A program made the translations under genes and the position numbers. 64,000 nt of DNA from Megascapheus bottae (taxonomy: Eukaryota > Chordata > Mammalia > Rodentia > Geomyidae), in assembly GCA_024803745.1 (NCBI GenBank), contig JANJXV010000037.1, positions 10,059,001 to 10,123,000 of the forward strand. The letters are read 5' to 3'. Under the pieces are notes generated by a model, which was given only the letters and a program-made list of their open reading frames with translations, was not told where the DNA came from and did no database searches. Positions 43,791 to 55,552 of the stretch are shown one piece after another. Every line of letters begins with the position of its first letter. Position 1 is the first letter of the stretch.

Positions 43791-44408
43791 TTCTTTTAAG
43801 AGTGGATGTGGCACAGGCAGCACTGCCAAAGGCCTCATTTCCCCTGAACAGAGAAGACTTAGGGAATGCATGTAAAGCAAATGCCACTCTGTGTGGGCTT
43901 GAATCATCTCCGTGAGACCACAGCTCTGCTTGGTTCTAAGCTGATGGTCCCTCCTTGGACCCCAAGTGACAGCAGTGGTGAATGTGACCATATCTGTGGG
44001 TAAGCTGGTGTTATGCATGGTCTGACAGCTCCAAATCAGTGGCATATGTTAGGGAGACCTCACTCTGTTGCTTGTCTAGAACATTCTGGCAAAAGGCCTC
44101 TAAAGCAGAGAGAAATTTCTGTGGAGCCTTCACCAGCTGACTCACTCTAAGGGGATCAGGGCTTGTGCTTAGTCAGGGAACTACTGTGCTCTGCTACTCT
44201 CAGCCTATCCCCTCCCACCTGACTGACTCTGAACCCTGAGAGTCCCTGATTCAGGTAGGATGACAGCCACATTTAAGTCTTGGAAATATTGTGGCCTTTC
44301 ATGCCAATTGGTTGAACACATAGAGCTGGTATCTGAGATATGGGAAAAATTCTCAATAAGGAAGAGAGATGACATTTTCTAACATGAACAAGAGCTACAA
44401 TAAAGAAT
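43790..44408. other. Unassigned unique sequence
   Basis: No recognised feature. Confidence 0.35.
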
Positions 44409-44421
44409 GAAGGGTACTGGG

Positions 44422-44611
44422 CCAGGAGCTTGACCTAGTGGTAGAGTGCTTGCCTAGCATGCACAAAAGCCTGGGTTCAATTCCTTGGTACCACATATAT
44501 AGAAAAAGCCAGAAGTGGTGCTGTGGCTCAAGTGGTAGAGTTCTAGCCTTGAGAAAGACCAAGGACAGTGCTCAGGCCCTGAGTTCAAGCCCCATGATTG
44601 GGAAAAAAAAA
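44422..44611 (+). repeat. IDL-Geo SINE with duplication
   Basis: Flanked by gaagggtactggg (44409-44421) and gaaggatactggg (44612-44624). Both monomers and an A tail are present. Confidence 0.93.
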
Positions 44612-44624
44612 GAAGGATACTGGG

Positions 44625-45225
44625 AAAAACAAGAGACTGGTCAGAATTACAAAATAGCTTTAATGATGGAATCATATTTCAAGAACCATCAGACAATCCC
44701 ACAGGCCTTGGCTTTCAGAGATGTTTCAGGATTTTGAGGGTAAAAAGTAAGGAGTAAATAAATTCATCTGGGGATACATTCAAAGCACCTTAATCTACAT
44801 GATGGATGCCACAGGGGTAAGGAGAAAGCACTGGTCCTTGGGAAATGAAAAACTGGATGGAGGAATATAGATTTAGTGTGTCTCTAGAAGGTAAAGAAAC
44901 AACTCCTTTATATCACCATTCAAACAATGGCTGTGTAGCAACCATGTAACCTACAGTCAAATGAGGACAGCATGAAGACACCCCTGCCTCCCCTCACCAT
45001 TATTGCCACCAACACCTAGCTAACCCCAACCCCACTTCCCACATGTGAAGTGACAGCAGTGTCACTTTTTGGCATAAAGTATGACAATTTAGAGTGCTTT
45101 CTAATATTAATAACCTGTTTTAGGGACAATAAAGGATAATTTGGAAGCTTAATAATGCCATTTTCTTAAATGTATACAAAAGCCTCCTGAACTATTCCTG
45201 GAGCTAATTAACTACTATCTTCATT
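44625..45225. other. Unassigned unique sequence
   Basis: No recognised feature. Confidence 0.35.
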
Positions 45226-45229
45226 TGTT

Positions 45230-45440
45230 TCTTTATCAGTCATGGGATTTGATCTCTGGGCTTGGGCTAGCTCAAGGCTAGCATTCCACCACTTTGAGCC
45301 ACAGTACTACTTCCAGATTTCAGTGGTTAATCAGAGATAAGAATCTTTACTGCCAGGGCTGGCTTTGAACCTCCATTCTCAGATCTCAGCCTCCTGCATA
45401 GCTAGGATTAAAGGTGTTGCCACCAGTTCCCAGCTAGTTA
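45230..45440 (-). repeat. Composite SINE
   Basis: Antisense Geo, linker ('gtggttaatcagagataag') and head ('gatctcagcctcctgcatag'). Confidence 0.8.
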
Positions 45441-45820
45441 CTATCTTAAATGACCAACAGGTAAACTTAATATTTACCACTGATTTCTTAGTCATCCTAC
45501 ATCTTTGGCAGATAGCAGAACTGTTGCCTGTATCCAGACAGAAGCAGAGCTCTTAGACCCAAGATCATTTTGCTTTTCTTCCCTCTCAGACAGCCTCAGA
45601 TATTGCAGGACTGAAATACAGAAACAAACTGGCAAGTCCAATATATATATAATCATTATACAATCTACACTGGTGAGGATAGAATTGTAGACTGGGCCAC
45701 CCAGGGGCTGTTAGGAGAAATGCGTGAGCATAGGCCCAAAATTGCAATGGGAAGCCATCAGAATGTGTCTCTCTCCCTCCAGCTAGATGAACACAACTAG
45801 TTGAGTATTCTAGACACATA

Positions 45821-46566
45821 TGTTATAGTTTTTGCATATGTATGAAGTGTCCCCCATGGCCTCATATATTTTATATTGTATATTGTGGGCATGTCTATCT
45901 GGTGATGGGCTTTGGGGAAGTGACTGGGTCCTTGGGAAGTAAGGACTTTGACTTAATCAGCGGAAGAGTTTTTTGATAGGGAGGTAGTGAAAAGTAGAAG
46001 AGGGGAGGCCTACTTGGAGGAAGTAAGCCTGGAGATGATCTTTTGTAGATTATGTCTTGCTGTGATCTATTCCTATGTTCTCTTTTTTCTTTTTCTTCTT
46101 CTTTTTCAAGTGAATCACCTCTTTCAGTGGAGGCTACTACCTTGCTAACACCCAAGGCACGAAGGGGCAGGTGTTTTTTGTTTTGTTTTGTTTTGCTTTG
46201 CTTTTCATAAAATTTTTATTGCAATTAATAGAAGGGTTACATTATATTCACCAGACAGAAGATGCATTACTTCATAGACATTGATACCCTTTCTCATGTT
46301 TTAGTCCCCATTTCCCTCCCCCTACCCCTAATCTTGTTTTCCCCCTTCCCTATCCTATCTTTCTTCTGTTTGCTATGAAGTGAGCTGCTCTGCTTCCTGT
46401 CTGCCATGAAATGAATAGTTCTCCTCATCATACTCTGACTGTCCTTGGTACAAGGTCCAAGTGATCATGGACTGAACCCCCTGAAACTGAGCCCCAATAA
46501 ATCTTTCTTCCTTTAAGTTGTATATGTCGGGTAATTTGTCGCAGCAATGAGAAAAGTAAAGCAACA
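45821..46566 (+). repeat. MaLR-type solo LTR split by an L1 end
   Basis: It begins tgttatagttt. Later 'gatgggctttggggaagtga' recalls the MaLR 'gtgtttgggtcatg' region. It ends with 'gccccaataaatctttcttc' (poly-A signal), '...cgggtaatttgtcgcagcaatgag' and ..caaca. An old endogenous LTR without internal region. Confidence 0.7.
46180..46362 (-). repeat. Short L1 3' end nested in the LTR
   Basis: T/G-rich tail then 'aattaatagaagggttacat...cccccttccctatcctat', the antisense L1 3' terminus. Confidence 0.8.
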
Positions 46567-46659
46567 CAATTATTCTTCATTGTCTCTACCTGGCATATAG
46601 AAGCCACTAGAGTTTATTTCCTTATCAACCACTTAACTTTCTTATTTATTTCCTTTTTA

Positions 46660-46950
46660 TTAATAATAACAAAAATGATGAGTATATTAATGATGATAGA
46701 AGCATTTATTAAACAGTACACTGTAGTAAGTACTATGCTTTAAGCTCTTGACCTAAGTTATTTCACTCAATCTTCTCAACAACCAAATGAGATAGGCATT
46801 ATTGTTATTTCATTTAGAGATCAGGAAATTGAGACCAAGAAATGGTAAGTAGAGTTGCTCCTGAGATCCCAGAGCTAGAGAGTTATGGAGCTTTATGTCA
46901 AACATAATTCATTTAACTTCTACTCTCACTGCTCCTTTCCAAAAGACCCG
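46660..46950 (+). repeat. MIR, well preserved
   Basis: 'gtaagtactatgctttaagc', 'ttctcaacaaccaaatgaga', 'gatcaggaaattgagaccaa' follow MIR from core to 3' part. Confidence 0.82.
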
Positions 46951-47960
46951 AATTCAGACAGAGGACTTGGAAATACTCCAGAATTATGATCTGGTCTCCT
47001 ACTTTATGTAACCTCCTCCTCTCCTGTTCACCAAGCAACAGTTTGATTTTCAGGAGACTTTACTGTTTTTGCAGTTTTTTGCATGCTGAAGTTACATAAT
47101 TACATACTTAATATAAATAGCATGAACTTGTTTGAGGAAAACTGAATTGGACACGATAGGCATACAACTCAATTCATAAGAGAAAACAGGCAATATAGTC
47201 CTAGAAAATATCTTACCACTTATGAACACCTAGCAAACTCTGCATATTAGAACTTTTACAAAGTGTATAGAGAACTCCAAGGAGATGAACTTTTTGGAAA
47301 GCAAGTTGCAAATCCTTTCTCTACATGACTTTATGTTATGAGTCCACACTCCACAACCCTAAATTTATCCAAGGACCTAAATTTATTTTAAACTCAGCTG
47401 ACTCTAGAAGCCTCATTTCTATCTCAGGACTATTATCAAGAAGAAGACTTTTTTCTACTTCATCCCTGGAAAGTTGTTGGTGAGTGGGGGATTAGCTATC
47501 ATCAACCTATTTTAAAGATCTGAGGAGGAAACTCAGGAACAGACAGGGGAGGAGCTAGTGGAAATAGGGCATATTACCCCTCAAAATGATAGCTCATACC
47601 TTTCTTGATCTAGTGGGTTCCAGGAAGAGTGAGTACCCAGTTCACCAAGGGTAACCCCTAAGAGAAAGCTGCCCATCCTATGTCTAGCAACCAAGGGGTG
47701 AGGGCTTCCCAGTTAGATGCCGAATTGTTCAGAGCCCCAACTAATGGTCTTTGAGGGGCTAGTTAGATGCTAGGTGAACCTGAAGCTATCATCTGAGACC
47801 AAGATTTCTTGTCCTAGCTCCAGAGCTTTATTTGGAAATGAAATAGCTAAAGGAGTAGAGAAGATGAGGCCTATATACAGGCAGGAGACGCAGAAGTTAG
47901 AGAAGTTGGCAGCATAGAAAATTATCTCATATTCAAGGTCTGTGTACTTAAAAAAAAGAG
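46950..47960. other. Unassigned unique sequence
   Basis: About 1 kb with no recognisable repeat or coding frame. Confidence 0.4.
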
Positions 47961-47966
47961 GTGTTT

Positions 47967-48162
47967 TTTTTGTTTTGTTTTGTTTTTGCCAGTCCTGGGT
48001 CTTGAACTTGACTTGAGCTTTCTTGAGGCTAGGGATCTACCACTTGAGTCACGGCACCACTTCCAGCTTATTTTCTGTGTATGTGGTACTGAGGAATTGA
48101 ACCTGGGTTTCCATGCATACTAGGCTAGCACTCTACCACTAGGCCAAACTCTCACCCCCTTA
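47967..48162 (-). repeat. IDL-Geo SINE with deletion in Geo half
   Basis: About 15 bases missing at 'cttgaacttgacttgagctt'; (TTTTG)n tail. Confidence 0.88.
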
Positions 48163-48289
48163 AGATCTATGTTCTATGCTACTTGTAGGGCAGAGGTGAG
48201 ATAAAAAAGATGACAGAACCTGGATTCAAAGTGGGGCAAAGCTGACTCCTCTAGGGGCAAAGCTGATTCCCAGAAAATGGCCTGGGCTC

Positions 48290-48930
48290 AGTGGAATCCA
48301 TTTATTGGTCATTAGATGTTTAATGAGTGCTTTCTGTGTACCAGACTTGACTGAGAACTAGGGATGCTATGGTGAATCCTACCCTAAGTATTAGACCACC
48401 AACAGAAAAAACAGAAGCAAGATGATTTGGGCAGTGTTCAGCACTAGGAAAAACATGGACAGAGCAGTGAGGGAGAGGTTGGAATGAACCATTTCTTTTT
48501 TTTGAAGAGTGAACATGAGGTTTAATTCTGACTCAGAAAAGGTGGGGCGGGGGGTGGGGGGAGTACATTTTTAGGAAGCAAGAAGGACCTAACCAAACAC
48601 TCCAGGAGGCAATGGGCTCCATGGATTAAAAAACAAAACAAAACAAAACCCACAAAAAACCCAGTAACATGGCATTAGAATCAAATGGTTGAGAGGAAGA
48701 GACAGAGAGAGCTGGAGAGTTAGGCAAGGCCAGATCAGAGTGGCCTTGTAACCACAATAGATAGGTTTTTATTCTAAGTGGGATTGAAGCAGGGGGATAG
48801 TAGTGGTGGTGGTAAAACCATCAAATTATCATATTAAAAAAGGTAACTCTGGATTTCAGAAGGCTCAAATGGAAGTAAGGAGACCAGTTAAGAAGTCTCT
48901 CTTTAGGTAAGAACATGGATACTTATGCAA
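48290..48930 (+). repeat. Ancient mammalian interspersed repeat, class unresolved
   Basis: 'atgtttaatgagtgctttctgtgtaccaga', 'agagtggccttgtaaccaca', 'tttttattctaagtgggatt', 'gaagtaaggagaccagttaa' recur in the order of a widespread ancient repeat ('ggccttgtaggcca...attttattctaagtg...gcagggagaccagttagg') that I recognise but cannot name safely. Confidence 0.5.
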
Positions 48931-49014
48931 TGGATACTTATTCTTCCTGAACAGGAGGCTACAGGTAATTAAGCAGGTTCAACTGATACAAGGATGATGT
49001 CAGGTAAAGTAGGA

Positions 49015-49046
49015 TCTATATCTATATCTATATCTAGATCTAGATA
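49015..49046. repeat. (TATATC/TAGATC)n simple repeat
   Basis: Three TATATC-like units, then TAGATC units. Confidence 0.85.
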
Positions 49047-49167
49047 TGGTCACTTTGGATGTGACAAGCTAAAAGAAGTGGTTCTGAAGGTGTGTGTTTC
49101 CTATCAATAGTATCAGCAGGCTCCACCCTAGACCTGCTGTATCAGAAACACAGGTTGTACTCAACAA

Positions 49168-49169
<2 letters not shown>

Positions 49170-49201
<32 letters not shown>
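49170..49201. repeat. (GT)n microsatellite
   Basis: About 15 GT units, directly at the 3' end of the adjacent minus-strand ID unit. Confidence 0.97.
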
Positions 49202-49202
<1 letters not shown>

Positions 49203-49203
<1 letters not shown>

Positions 49204-49425
49204 TTTGGCAACACTGGCAATTGAACTCAGGACCTCACACTTGCTAAGCGAACATTTTACCACAGAGCCAGTATCCTAGTATCCCTCCCTTATCCATTTA
49301 TGAAAGTCATTTTTTTTTCAGATAGGATCACAGTTTTGACCAGGACCAGACTCAGACTATGATCCTTGTAACACTACCTCTCATGAAGCTGAGATTACAG
49401 ATATGAATAACTATATCTGATTTGT
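49203..49425 (-). repeat. B1-ID composite SINE
   Basis: Antisense ID unit (to about 49290, 'acttgctaagcgaacatttt') then antisense B1 (49310-49425). Confidence 0.6.
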
Positions 49426-49427
49426 TC

Positions 49428-49555
49428 TTTGAGACAGAGTCTCCTTCATTTTTTGTTTGGGTTGGCCTTGAACTTTAATATACATCCGTTTATATACATC
49501 TTCCGAGAAGCTAGTCAGAATTATAAGTGTGAGCCGCCATGCCAGCCTCTGAATC
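49428..49555 (-). repeat. B1-type SINE
   Basis: Antisense 'ttgagacagagtctccttca...gtgtgagccgccatgccagcc'. Confidence 0.7.
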
Positions 49556-49559
49556 TGTT

Positions 49560-49665
49560 TTGGCTCTTTATCCCCCCCAGCACTGGAATTGAATTTAGAG
49601 CATTGTACTTGCTAGGCAGGTTCTTCCACGTTTAGAGAGCTCAGCCATACCTCTAGCCCTAACTT
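49560..49665 (-). repeat. ID-type SINE
   Basis: Antisense 'cattgtacttgctaggcagg...tcagccatacctctagccct'. Confidence 0.6.
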
Positions 49666-49669
49666 TTTT

Positions 49670-50370
49670 CCTCCCCCAAATCCTTCATGGGAGTCTAATC
49701 CAGGTTGTAGCTTGTTGTATTGGTAAGATGTGGCCCTACAGACTATGTTTGGGGATTTTGTAGGTGCAGAACCTGGAATAAAATCTGCTTTTGCTTTAAG
49801 CATTTGTGTATGATCGTATTGTTCACTATTAAGGACAGAAGTAAGATGGGAGAAATGTCTTTGGGAGGGAATTAAGCTTCTGCTTTAGATGTGTGAAAAA
49901 CAAACTTCTTCCTTGGACTGCCTTAGAACCAGGAAGCAGTTCCTCTAGCCAGAAGAGATACACAGGCAGTCCAAACTGCAGCTCTGGGTACTCTTTAGGC
50001 CATCTCCTTTAGAAGCCCTAGTTTTAGAGAAGGGACTTTCCTCAATGTTGTGGCTCTGAGCTACCAGGTCAGGTCATGGCCCAAGAACGACTGTAGAGAA
50101 AAAGCTAAGTGCTGACCCCAAACCGAGTAACTGGTTGCTCAAGTGAAAACAGCTTGAAGGGGCAAGCTGCGATACTTTTAGCTAGGGAATCCAAACTTGG
50201 ATCTTGTTTTGAGAGATCAAAGATTTGTTACTGACAAAGTTCTAGTTGTTGTCAACTTCTAGCCAGGATTGTTCTAACACAGCTGCCAGCTCCAGGAGAA
50301 GGTATTTTCCTATCTAGTCTCAGACTTCTGGCTTGGTGGCCCATGCCTGAGGCCCTTTTTTCCCCATTCA
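49670..50370. other. Unassigned unique sequence
   Basis: No recognised feature. Confidence 0.35.
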
Positions 50371-50371
50371 T

Positions 50372-50518
50372 GACTAGCACTCTACAACTTGTGCCATTAT
50401 CTCCAGTTCTGGCTTTTTGCTGGTTAACTGGAGATAACAATCTCAAGTCTGCCAGGGCCCAGACAGATCTGTGTCCTAAATAGCAAGGATTATAGACATT
50501 AGCCACTGCTACTTGGTT
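50372..50518 (-). repeat. Composite SINE, 3' truncated
   Basis: Antisense partial Geo, linker ('ggttaactggagataacaat') and head. Confidence 0.75.
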
Positions 50519-50519
50519 T

Positions 50520-50645
50520 ACGATTTTTGTTTTTTGAGATAAGGGTCTTACTATGTAGCTCAGGTTGGCCTCAAAAACCATTATCCTCATGCCTCAATTT
50601 ATGGGGACTGCTGGGATTAGAGGCGTATACAACTATGTCTGGCTT
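50520..50645 (-). repeat. B1-type SINE
   Basis: Antisense 'tttgagataagggtcttactatgtagctcaggttggcc' split over two segments, ending 'gctgggattagaggcgtat'. Confidence 0.75.
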
Positions 50646-50857
50646 AGCATTTGGTTTTCGTTTTGTGTGCATGGGCTGCAGTTTTAGCTCATACAGGGTG
50701 GTACAGGGGACATAGCCCTTCAATGACATCCAGATATTTGGACAAAAGGACAAACAGGGAGTTTATAGTTACTTTTTGTAGTGGTGCTGAGAGCGAGTAG
50801 AAGTCAGAGATGGGTGGACAAGAAGTAGCTGAACTGCTCTCTAATGAAAGCCTCCAG

Positions 50858-50940
50858 CTTTTTCTTCAGTACTGGAGTTTGAACTCAGGTCCTTGTGTTT
50901 GTTAGGAAGGCACTTTACCATTTGAGCTACACCCCCAGCC
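50858..50940 (-). repeat. ID-type SINE
   Basis: Antisense 'gagtttgaactcaggtcctt...ccatttgagctacaccccca'. Confidence 0.65.
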
Positions 50941-51249
50941 ATCATCTGGTTCTTAGACCTAATAATACTAAACAGATGCAGAATCTTTGCTTTAGAGAGG
51001 AATGGGTTCATACTTAGTGTGTGTCAGAATCACCTTGGAGAGCATGTTACAACTGCAACTGCTAGATTCCACCTCCACAATTCTAATTTGTTAGGTCTGA
51101 AGTGGGACTCAAGAACTTGCATTTGCCAGAAGATACTACTCTCCAAAGTAGAGTAAGTGAAGTTCAGAATCTATACTTTATTCTGCTGTACAGGCAACAA
51201 AAAAAATCACTAATGGTTAAGGTCCAAATTATGATCTTCCTTTTTTATT

Positions 51250-51523
51250 TTTATTTTTAATTTTGTGGCTTATGGGGCTTGGACTCTGGGCTCTTCAGCT
51301 CAAGGATATCACCTTTTCCCTGGGCCTGGCATTGTCTCTGAGCAATTCAGTTCAGCGCTACCACCATACCCCTTGAGCCACAGCCCTACTTCCCGCTTTC
51401 TGGTGGTTAATTGGAGATAAGAGTTTCACGGACTTTAGTGCCTGGGTTGGTTTTGAATTGAGATCTTCAAATCTCAGCCTCCTGAGTAACTAGGATTACA
51501 TGCCTGAGCCACTGCACCCAGTT
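51250..51523 (-). repeat. Composite SINE with duplicated segment
   Basis: Antisense copy in which a Geo-like piece occurs twice ('ctgggctcttcagctcaagg' and 'ctctgagcaattcagttcag') before linker and head. Confidence 0.75.
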
Positions 51524-51529
51524 TCCCTT

Positions 51530-52330
51530 TTTAGACAAGAGTTCTAAAAGATGTCATAATCCTAAACTACCCTAATAATCAAGGAATTTAAGATTTCATT
51601 TTTTGAGACTCTGGACTCTCTTTGGAGGTCAGGAAATATCTGGGAAATAGTATTTTAGAAGGTTCAGGAACATGTCTCCAGAATCGTAAAAGTCCAAGCA
51701 AAACTACATGGTTGGTTTGTCAGATCTAATCCCTGGGTTAACTGTTGGTGAATTGTTGGGATTCTGGCAATCCAGGCAAACCCAGAGTTTCTTCTAGCGA
51801 CTATCTATCGACACTTACTGCTGAGTCTTTGAACCACACATACACAAGCAGGATGTCAACAGGTGCAAAAAGGAAATGGCTAATACAACAAGACAAGTCA
51901 AGGGCCTTATTCACAGAACTTTTATTCAGGTCATTGTGGGCAGGGTGGAGGGAGGCAGGAACAGTGCTAAGGGCTGTGCTTATTGGAACCAAGAGCAGTA
52001 GACAGGGGCCTGGAAGGGCCACTTGCCAGCTTCCTTCAAACTTGTTCTTAGCAAGTCTCATAAAAGGTAAAAACAAAGTTTAAAGGTGGATCCATTTATG
52101 ACCACCCTCCAAACAGGAAGTGTGTTTTGGGGCAACACAGAGGAAGCCTTCTTGGTATAGGGAGGGAACCTTGTCTTTGCCATCTAGCTCAATATCTCTG
52201 GAGGGGAGGTAATACAAGTTGGGGGATATAGAGGAAGCACCTGGGAAGATAAAATGGAGGTAACTGAGACCAAGAATATTAATTGACATTGGCCTGTTTG
52301 TACTTTCAATTTCAACTGTGGAATATTGGC
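51530..52330. other. Unassigned unique sequence
   Basis: No recognised repeat. The frames at 51745-52083 (+) and 51801-52076 (-) overlap on opposite strands and are not convincing. Confidence 0.35.
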
Positions 52331-52470
52331 TTTGTTCATCTTTATGTGCTCTAGTATATTATTCTGTAAAGTGGAAGTGATAGTACTGTCTATCTTACAG
52401 GGTTATAGAAAGAATAAAATAACCCAGCTTAAATGCTGAGTTTGATATCTATTCTTAAGTACTCAATATT
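52330..52470 (-). repeat. MIR fragment
   Basis: 'ctgtaaagtggaagtgatag', 'tatcttacagggttatagaa', 'agaataaaataacccagctt' match antisense MIR. Confidence 0.65.
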
Positions 52471-52697
52471 TAAAAGATGATGGGCTTAGAAGATTTTAGG
52501 ATAGTGACAACATAGACCAAAAAATATCACTGATTTAGAAAATAGCTAGGTTAGAGCTCTGCCATTCTCCACATGTTGGCAGAAGTCTGAGTATAGCAGA
52601 ATGGGAGTGTCAGGAAGCCTAAAGTGATGGGGATAATTAACAACCTTACTAGTTGCAAGGTAAGGTTATTATACATTTGTCTGCCAGTCCATCCAGC

Positions 52698-52748
<51 letters not shown>

Positions 52749-52749
52749 G
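52698..52749. repeat. (TATC)n microsatellite
   Basis: About 13 units ending at the 3' tail of a minus-strand Geo fragment. Confidence 0.97.
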
Positions 52750-52832
52750 TGCTGGTACTGGGGCTTGAACTCAGGGCCTCATGCTCTTTCTCCTGGCTGG
52801 CACTACCACTTGAGCCAGGCCTCCATCCTATT
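52750..52832 (-). repeat. Geo monomer fragment
   Basis: Antisense 'tgctggtactggggcttgaactcagggcc' in two segments, then 'ctaccacttgagccaggcc'. Confidence 0.7.
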
Positions 52833-53160
52833 CCTTTATAAACATTCTAACCTTCAGTGAGTCTTGTGACAATTTCTCACTCCAATTAGGTACAAATGAC
52901 CCAATGTGATTGAATCAAAATGAATGAAAAATCAGTGTTGGTCAGACAACTGAACTGATATTATTGGGAACACTGATGATTTGTGGTATTAAGGTAGAAT
53001 TCCCCATTTTTACAGAAAAAAAGTGGTTCCTCCTACTCATGTTCCAGAAGTGTGGAGGAAGTGCTGAAGTGACAGCAGTAGAGGTGCATGCTGGCCCTGA
53101 GGTTTAGCAGTCTGAAGCTGAAAAAGATCTCTCTCCTTTGATCCTGAATGACTAAAACTC

Positions 53161-53297
53161 TTTTTTTTTTTTTTTTTGGTCTGTCCTTGAGCTTTATCAA
53201 GGCTAGTGCTCTTATATGTGGTACTAAGGAATCAAACCCAGGGCTTATGAACACTAGGGCAAGCATTCTACCTCTAGGCCACACTCCTAACCCATGA
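53161..53297 (-). repeat. IDL-Geo SINE with large central deletion
   Basis: Poly-T, shortened Geo, then 'gtgctcttatatgtggtact' joins the monomers directly. Confidence 0.85.
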
Positions 53298-53560
53298 GTA
53301 GATGTCTTGTAAAACCCAGTAGCCCTCCTGCCGGCCTGGGCCCCCCCCATCCAAAAGTCCTATTGGCTTAGAAAGCAATTGTTACTGAAAGCAGGAATAA
53401 AGATATTTCTAAAAACCATGCAAATCCAAAATTAATTACATCCACTGGAGGTAAAGGTAGGAAGTTTGCCAATTACATCACCTTAGAAAAGAAAGTAGTA
53501 AAGAAAAGTGATTAAAAGTTCTCCAAACACTAGAACTTACAGTGATAGGAAGAAACTTTT

Positions 53561-53667
53561 TTCTTCAAGTTTGCATACTGAGTGTAATTTTTTTTTAATG
53601 TATAGAGGAGTTACAGTTATATTCACCAGATAGAAGATGCATTACTTCTCACACATTGATATCCCTT
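53561..53667 (-). repeat. Short L1 3' end nested in L1
   Basis: Flanked by aggaagaaactttt at 53547-53560 and 53668-53681. Between the left duplication and the T9 tail are about 26 extra bases, which may be a 3' transduction. Confidence 0.8.
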
Positions 53668-53756
53668 AGGAAGAAACTTTTTGATAAGAGCCCAGGGGCA
53701 TAGCAAATAAGAGACTTGACAAATGGGATTATACCAAAATAAGTTTCTGGAGCCTG

Positions 53757-53945
53757 GAGTGTGGCCTAGTGGTAGAGTGCTTGCCTAGCATGCACCAAGT
53801 CCTGGGAATTTGATTCCTCGGTACCACATGCACAACAAAAGCCAGAAGTGGTGCTATGACTCAAGTGGTAGACCACTAGCTTTGAGTAAGGCTCAAGGAC
53901 AGTGCCAAGGCCCTGACTTCACATCCTAGGACTGGCACACACAAA
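53757..53945 (+). repeat. IDL-Geo SINE nested in L1 ORF2
   Basis: A full copy between two consecutive pieces of ORF2 ('aaaataagtttctg' and 'tgtctgcacagcaaagg'), so clearly younger than the L1. Confidence 0.9.
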
Positions 53946-53950
53946 AAAGA

Positions 53951-54229
53951 GTGTCTGCACAGCAAAGGACAGTTATTAACCTAGAAAGACAGCCAACAGA
54001 TTGGGAGAAGCAATATATATCCAACAAAGGCCTAAATATACAACAGCTCAAGAAATTAACCCCTCCCGAAGCTAATAAAGTAATCACTAAATGGACAAAA
54101 GAACTAAGAAGAGACTTCTCAGAAGACATAAGAATGTCAAAGAAACATGAAGAAATGCTCAGGATCCTCACCATAAAGGAAATGCAAACCAAAACAACTT
54201 TGAGATTCCATCTCACTCCAGCTTGTTGA
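53951..54229 (+). pseudogene. L1 ORF2p C-terminal remnant
   Basis: A 92-codon open piece of the L1 ORF2 protein, downstream of the reverse transcriptase. Recognisable family features are the 'QPTDWEKQYIS' stretch, 'ITKWTKELRRDFS' and 'IKEMQTKTTLRFHLTP', all typical of this C-terminal region. It starts at a chance ATG just after a nested SINE and ends at TGA before the family's usual end. It has no promoter of its own, no endonuclease or RT domain, and upstream frames are broken, so it cannot encode an active protein. The later 'gatgggaatgtaaac' sequence continues the L1 in nucleotide form. Confidence 0.85.
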
Positions 54230-55197
54230 GCCAACATGGAGAATGTGAACAACAAGTCCTGATAGGGAAGTGGGAAAAAGGAACCCTATTGTAAGGTTGA
54301 TGGGAATGTAAACTAGTACAATCACTGTGGACAGCAGTCTGAAAGTTCAATAAACGTAGCTATTCCCTATTACCCAGCCATACTTCTCCTGGTCCTCTAT
54401 CTAGAACATCACAAGCCAAGATACCACAAAGACACTTTTACACCCATGTTCATTGCTGCATTATTTACAATGATCAAGTTAAGCAAATAGCTCAAATGCT
54501 CTACAATTGATGAATGGATCCAAAAGGCATGGTACTTATTATACACAATGGAATTTTACACAGCCTTTTCAAAGAATACCATGTCATGCATAGGGAAATG
54601 AGTAGACCTAGAACAAATTATGGTGAGATAAGCCAAACTCACAGATACAAATAGTGCACGTTTTCTCTTATATGGGAAGCTAAATCTAAAATACAGTGGA
54701 CATGATAAATGATACAGGACTCTGGATATTCACACTCGGTGAGACCAAAGGAGAACACTATTGGGGAGGAATACAAAGGTGCAATTCCTCTGTGCCCTTT
54801 ATTTATGGAAATTAACTCCAGGAAATGGAAATTGGAGTTTTTATTTTTATTTTTTGTCATTTGTTGTATCTGTCTTTGGAAGGGGGAGGATAAAGGGGAG
54901 AACACAGAAATGGGGCAACAAAGGGTAAACAAATGCAGCAGTGATAATCACTAGATTCTGTATTGAAAATGAACTACACAATTTATGGGCAGGTATAAGA
55001 GGGAAAAACTGGGAGAGAGCAAAGGAAGGGGTGACACTGTCCAAAATGAAATGTCCACATGACATGGCTCATGAAACTATAACTCCCCTGAACACACCTT
55101 TACCACAATAATACACAATTTTAACTTAAAAAAAACTTCCCCAGTATGTTACATTGGACACATTTCTTGAGGGGTCTTTGTGGCCCTACTAGTTTTG

Positions 55198-55404
55198 TCT
55201 TTTTTTTTTTTTTTTGCCAGTCCTGGGGCTTGAACTCAGGGCCTAGCCACTGTCCTTGGACACTTTTTGCTCAAGGCTAGTGCTCTGCCACTTAAGCCAC
55301 AGCACCATTGCTGGCTTTTTCCTTTTATGTGGTACTGAGGAATCTAACCCATGGCCTCATGCATGCTAGGCAAAAACTCTACCACTAAGCCACATTCCCA
55401 GCTT
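55198..55404 (-). repeat. IDL-Geo SINE
   Basis: Poly-T and full antisense copy ('gcatgctaggcaaaaactct'). Confidence 0.92.
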
Positions 55405-55552
55405 CTTCATGAGCATTTTTGCTCAAGACTAGCTGCCACTTGAGTCACATCACCACTTCTGGCTTTTTCTGTGTATGATGTGGTACTGAGGAATTGAACC
55501 TAGAGCTTTGTGCATGCTAGGTGAGCAATCTATCACCACACTCCTGGCTCCT
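55405..55552 (-). repeat. IDL-Geo SINE, 3' truncated
   Basis: Begins inside the Geo half ('atttttgctcaagactagc'); left monomer complete. The preceding SINE probably inserted into it. Confidence 0.85.

Larger units (their letters stand above)
53430..55132 (+). repeat. L1 3' portion (ORF2 end + 3' UTR) with nested inserts
   Basis: 'acttgacaaatgggattata' (53714), then 'tctgcacagcaaagg' after a SINE, 'gaaatgcaaaccaaaacaac', 'gatgggaatgtaaactagta', 'gatgaatggatcc' and a tail near 55120-55131 keep L1 order. It is interrupted at 53561-53667 and 53757-53945. This 3' UTR type recurs at 7.6 and 38.4-38.9 kb. Confidence 0.85.
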
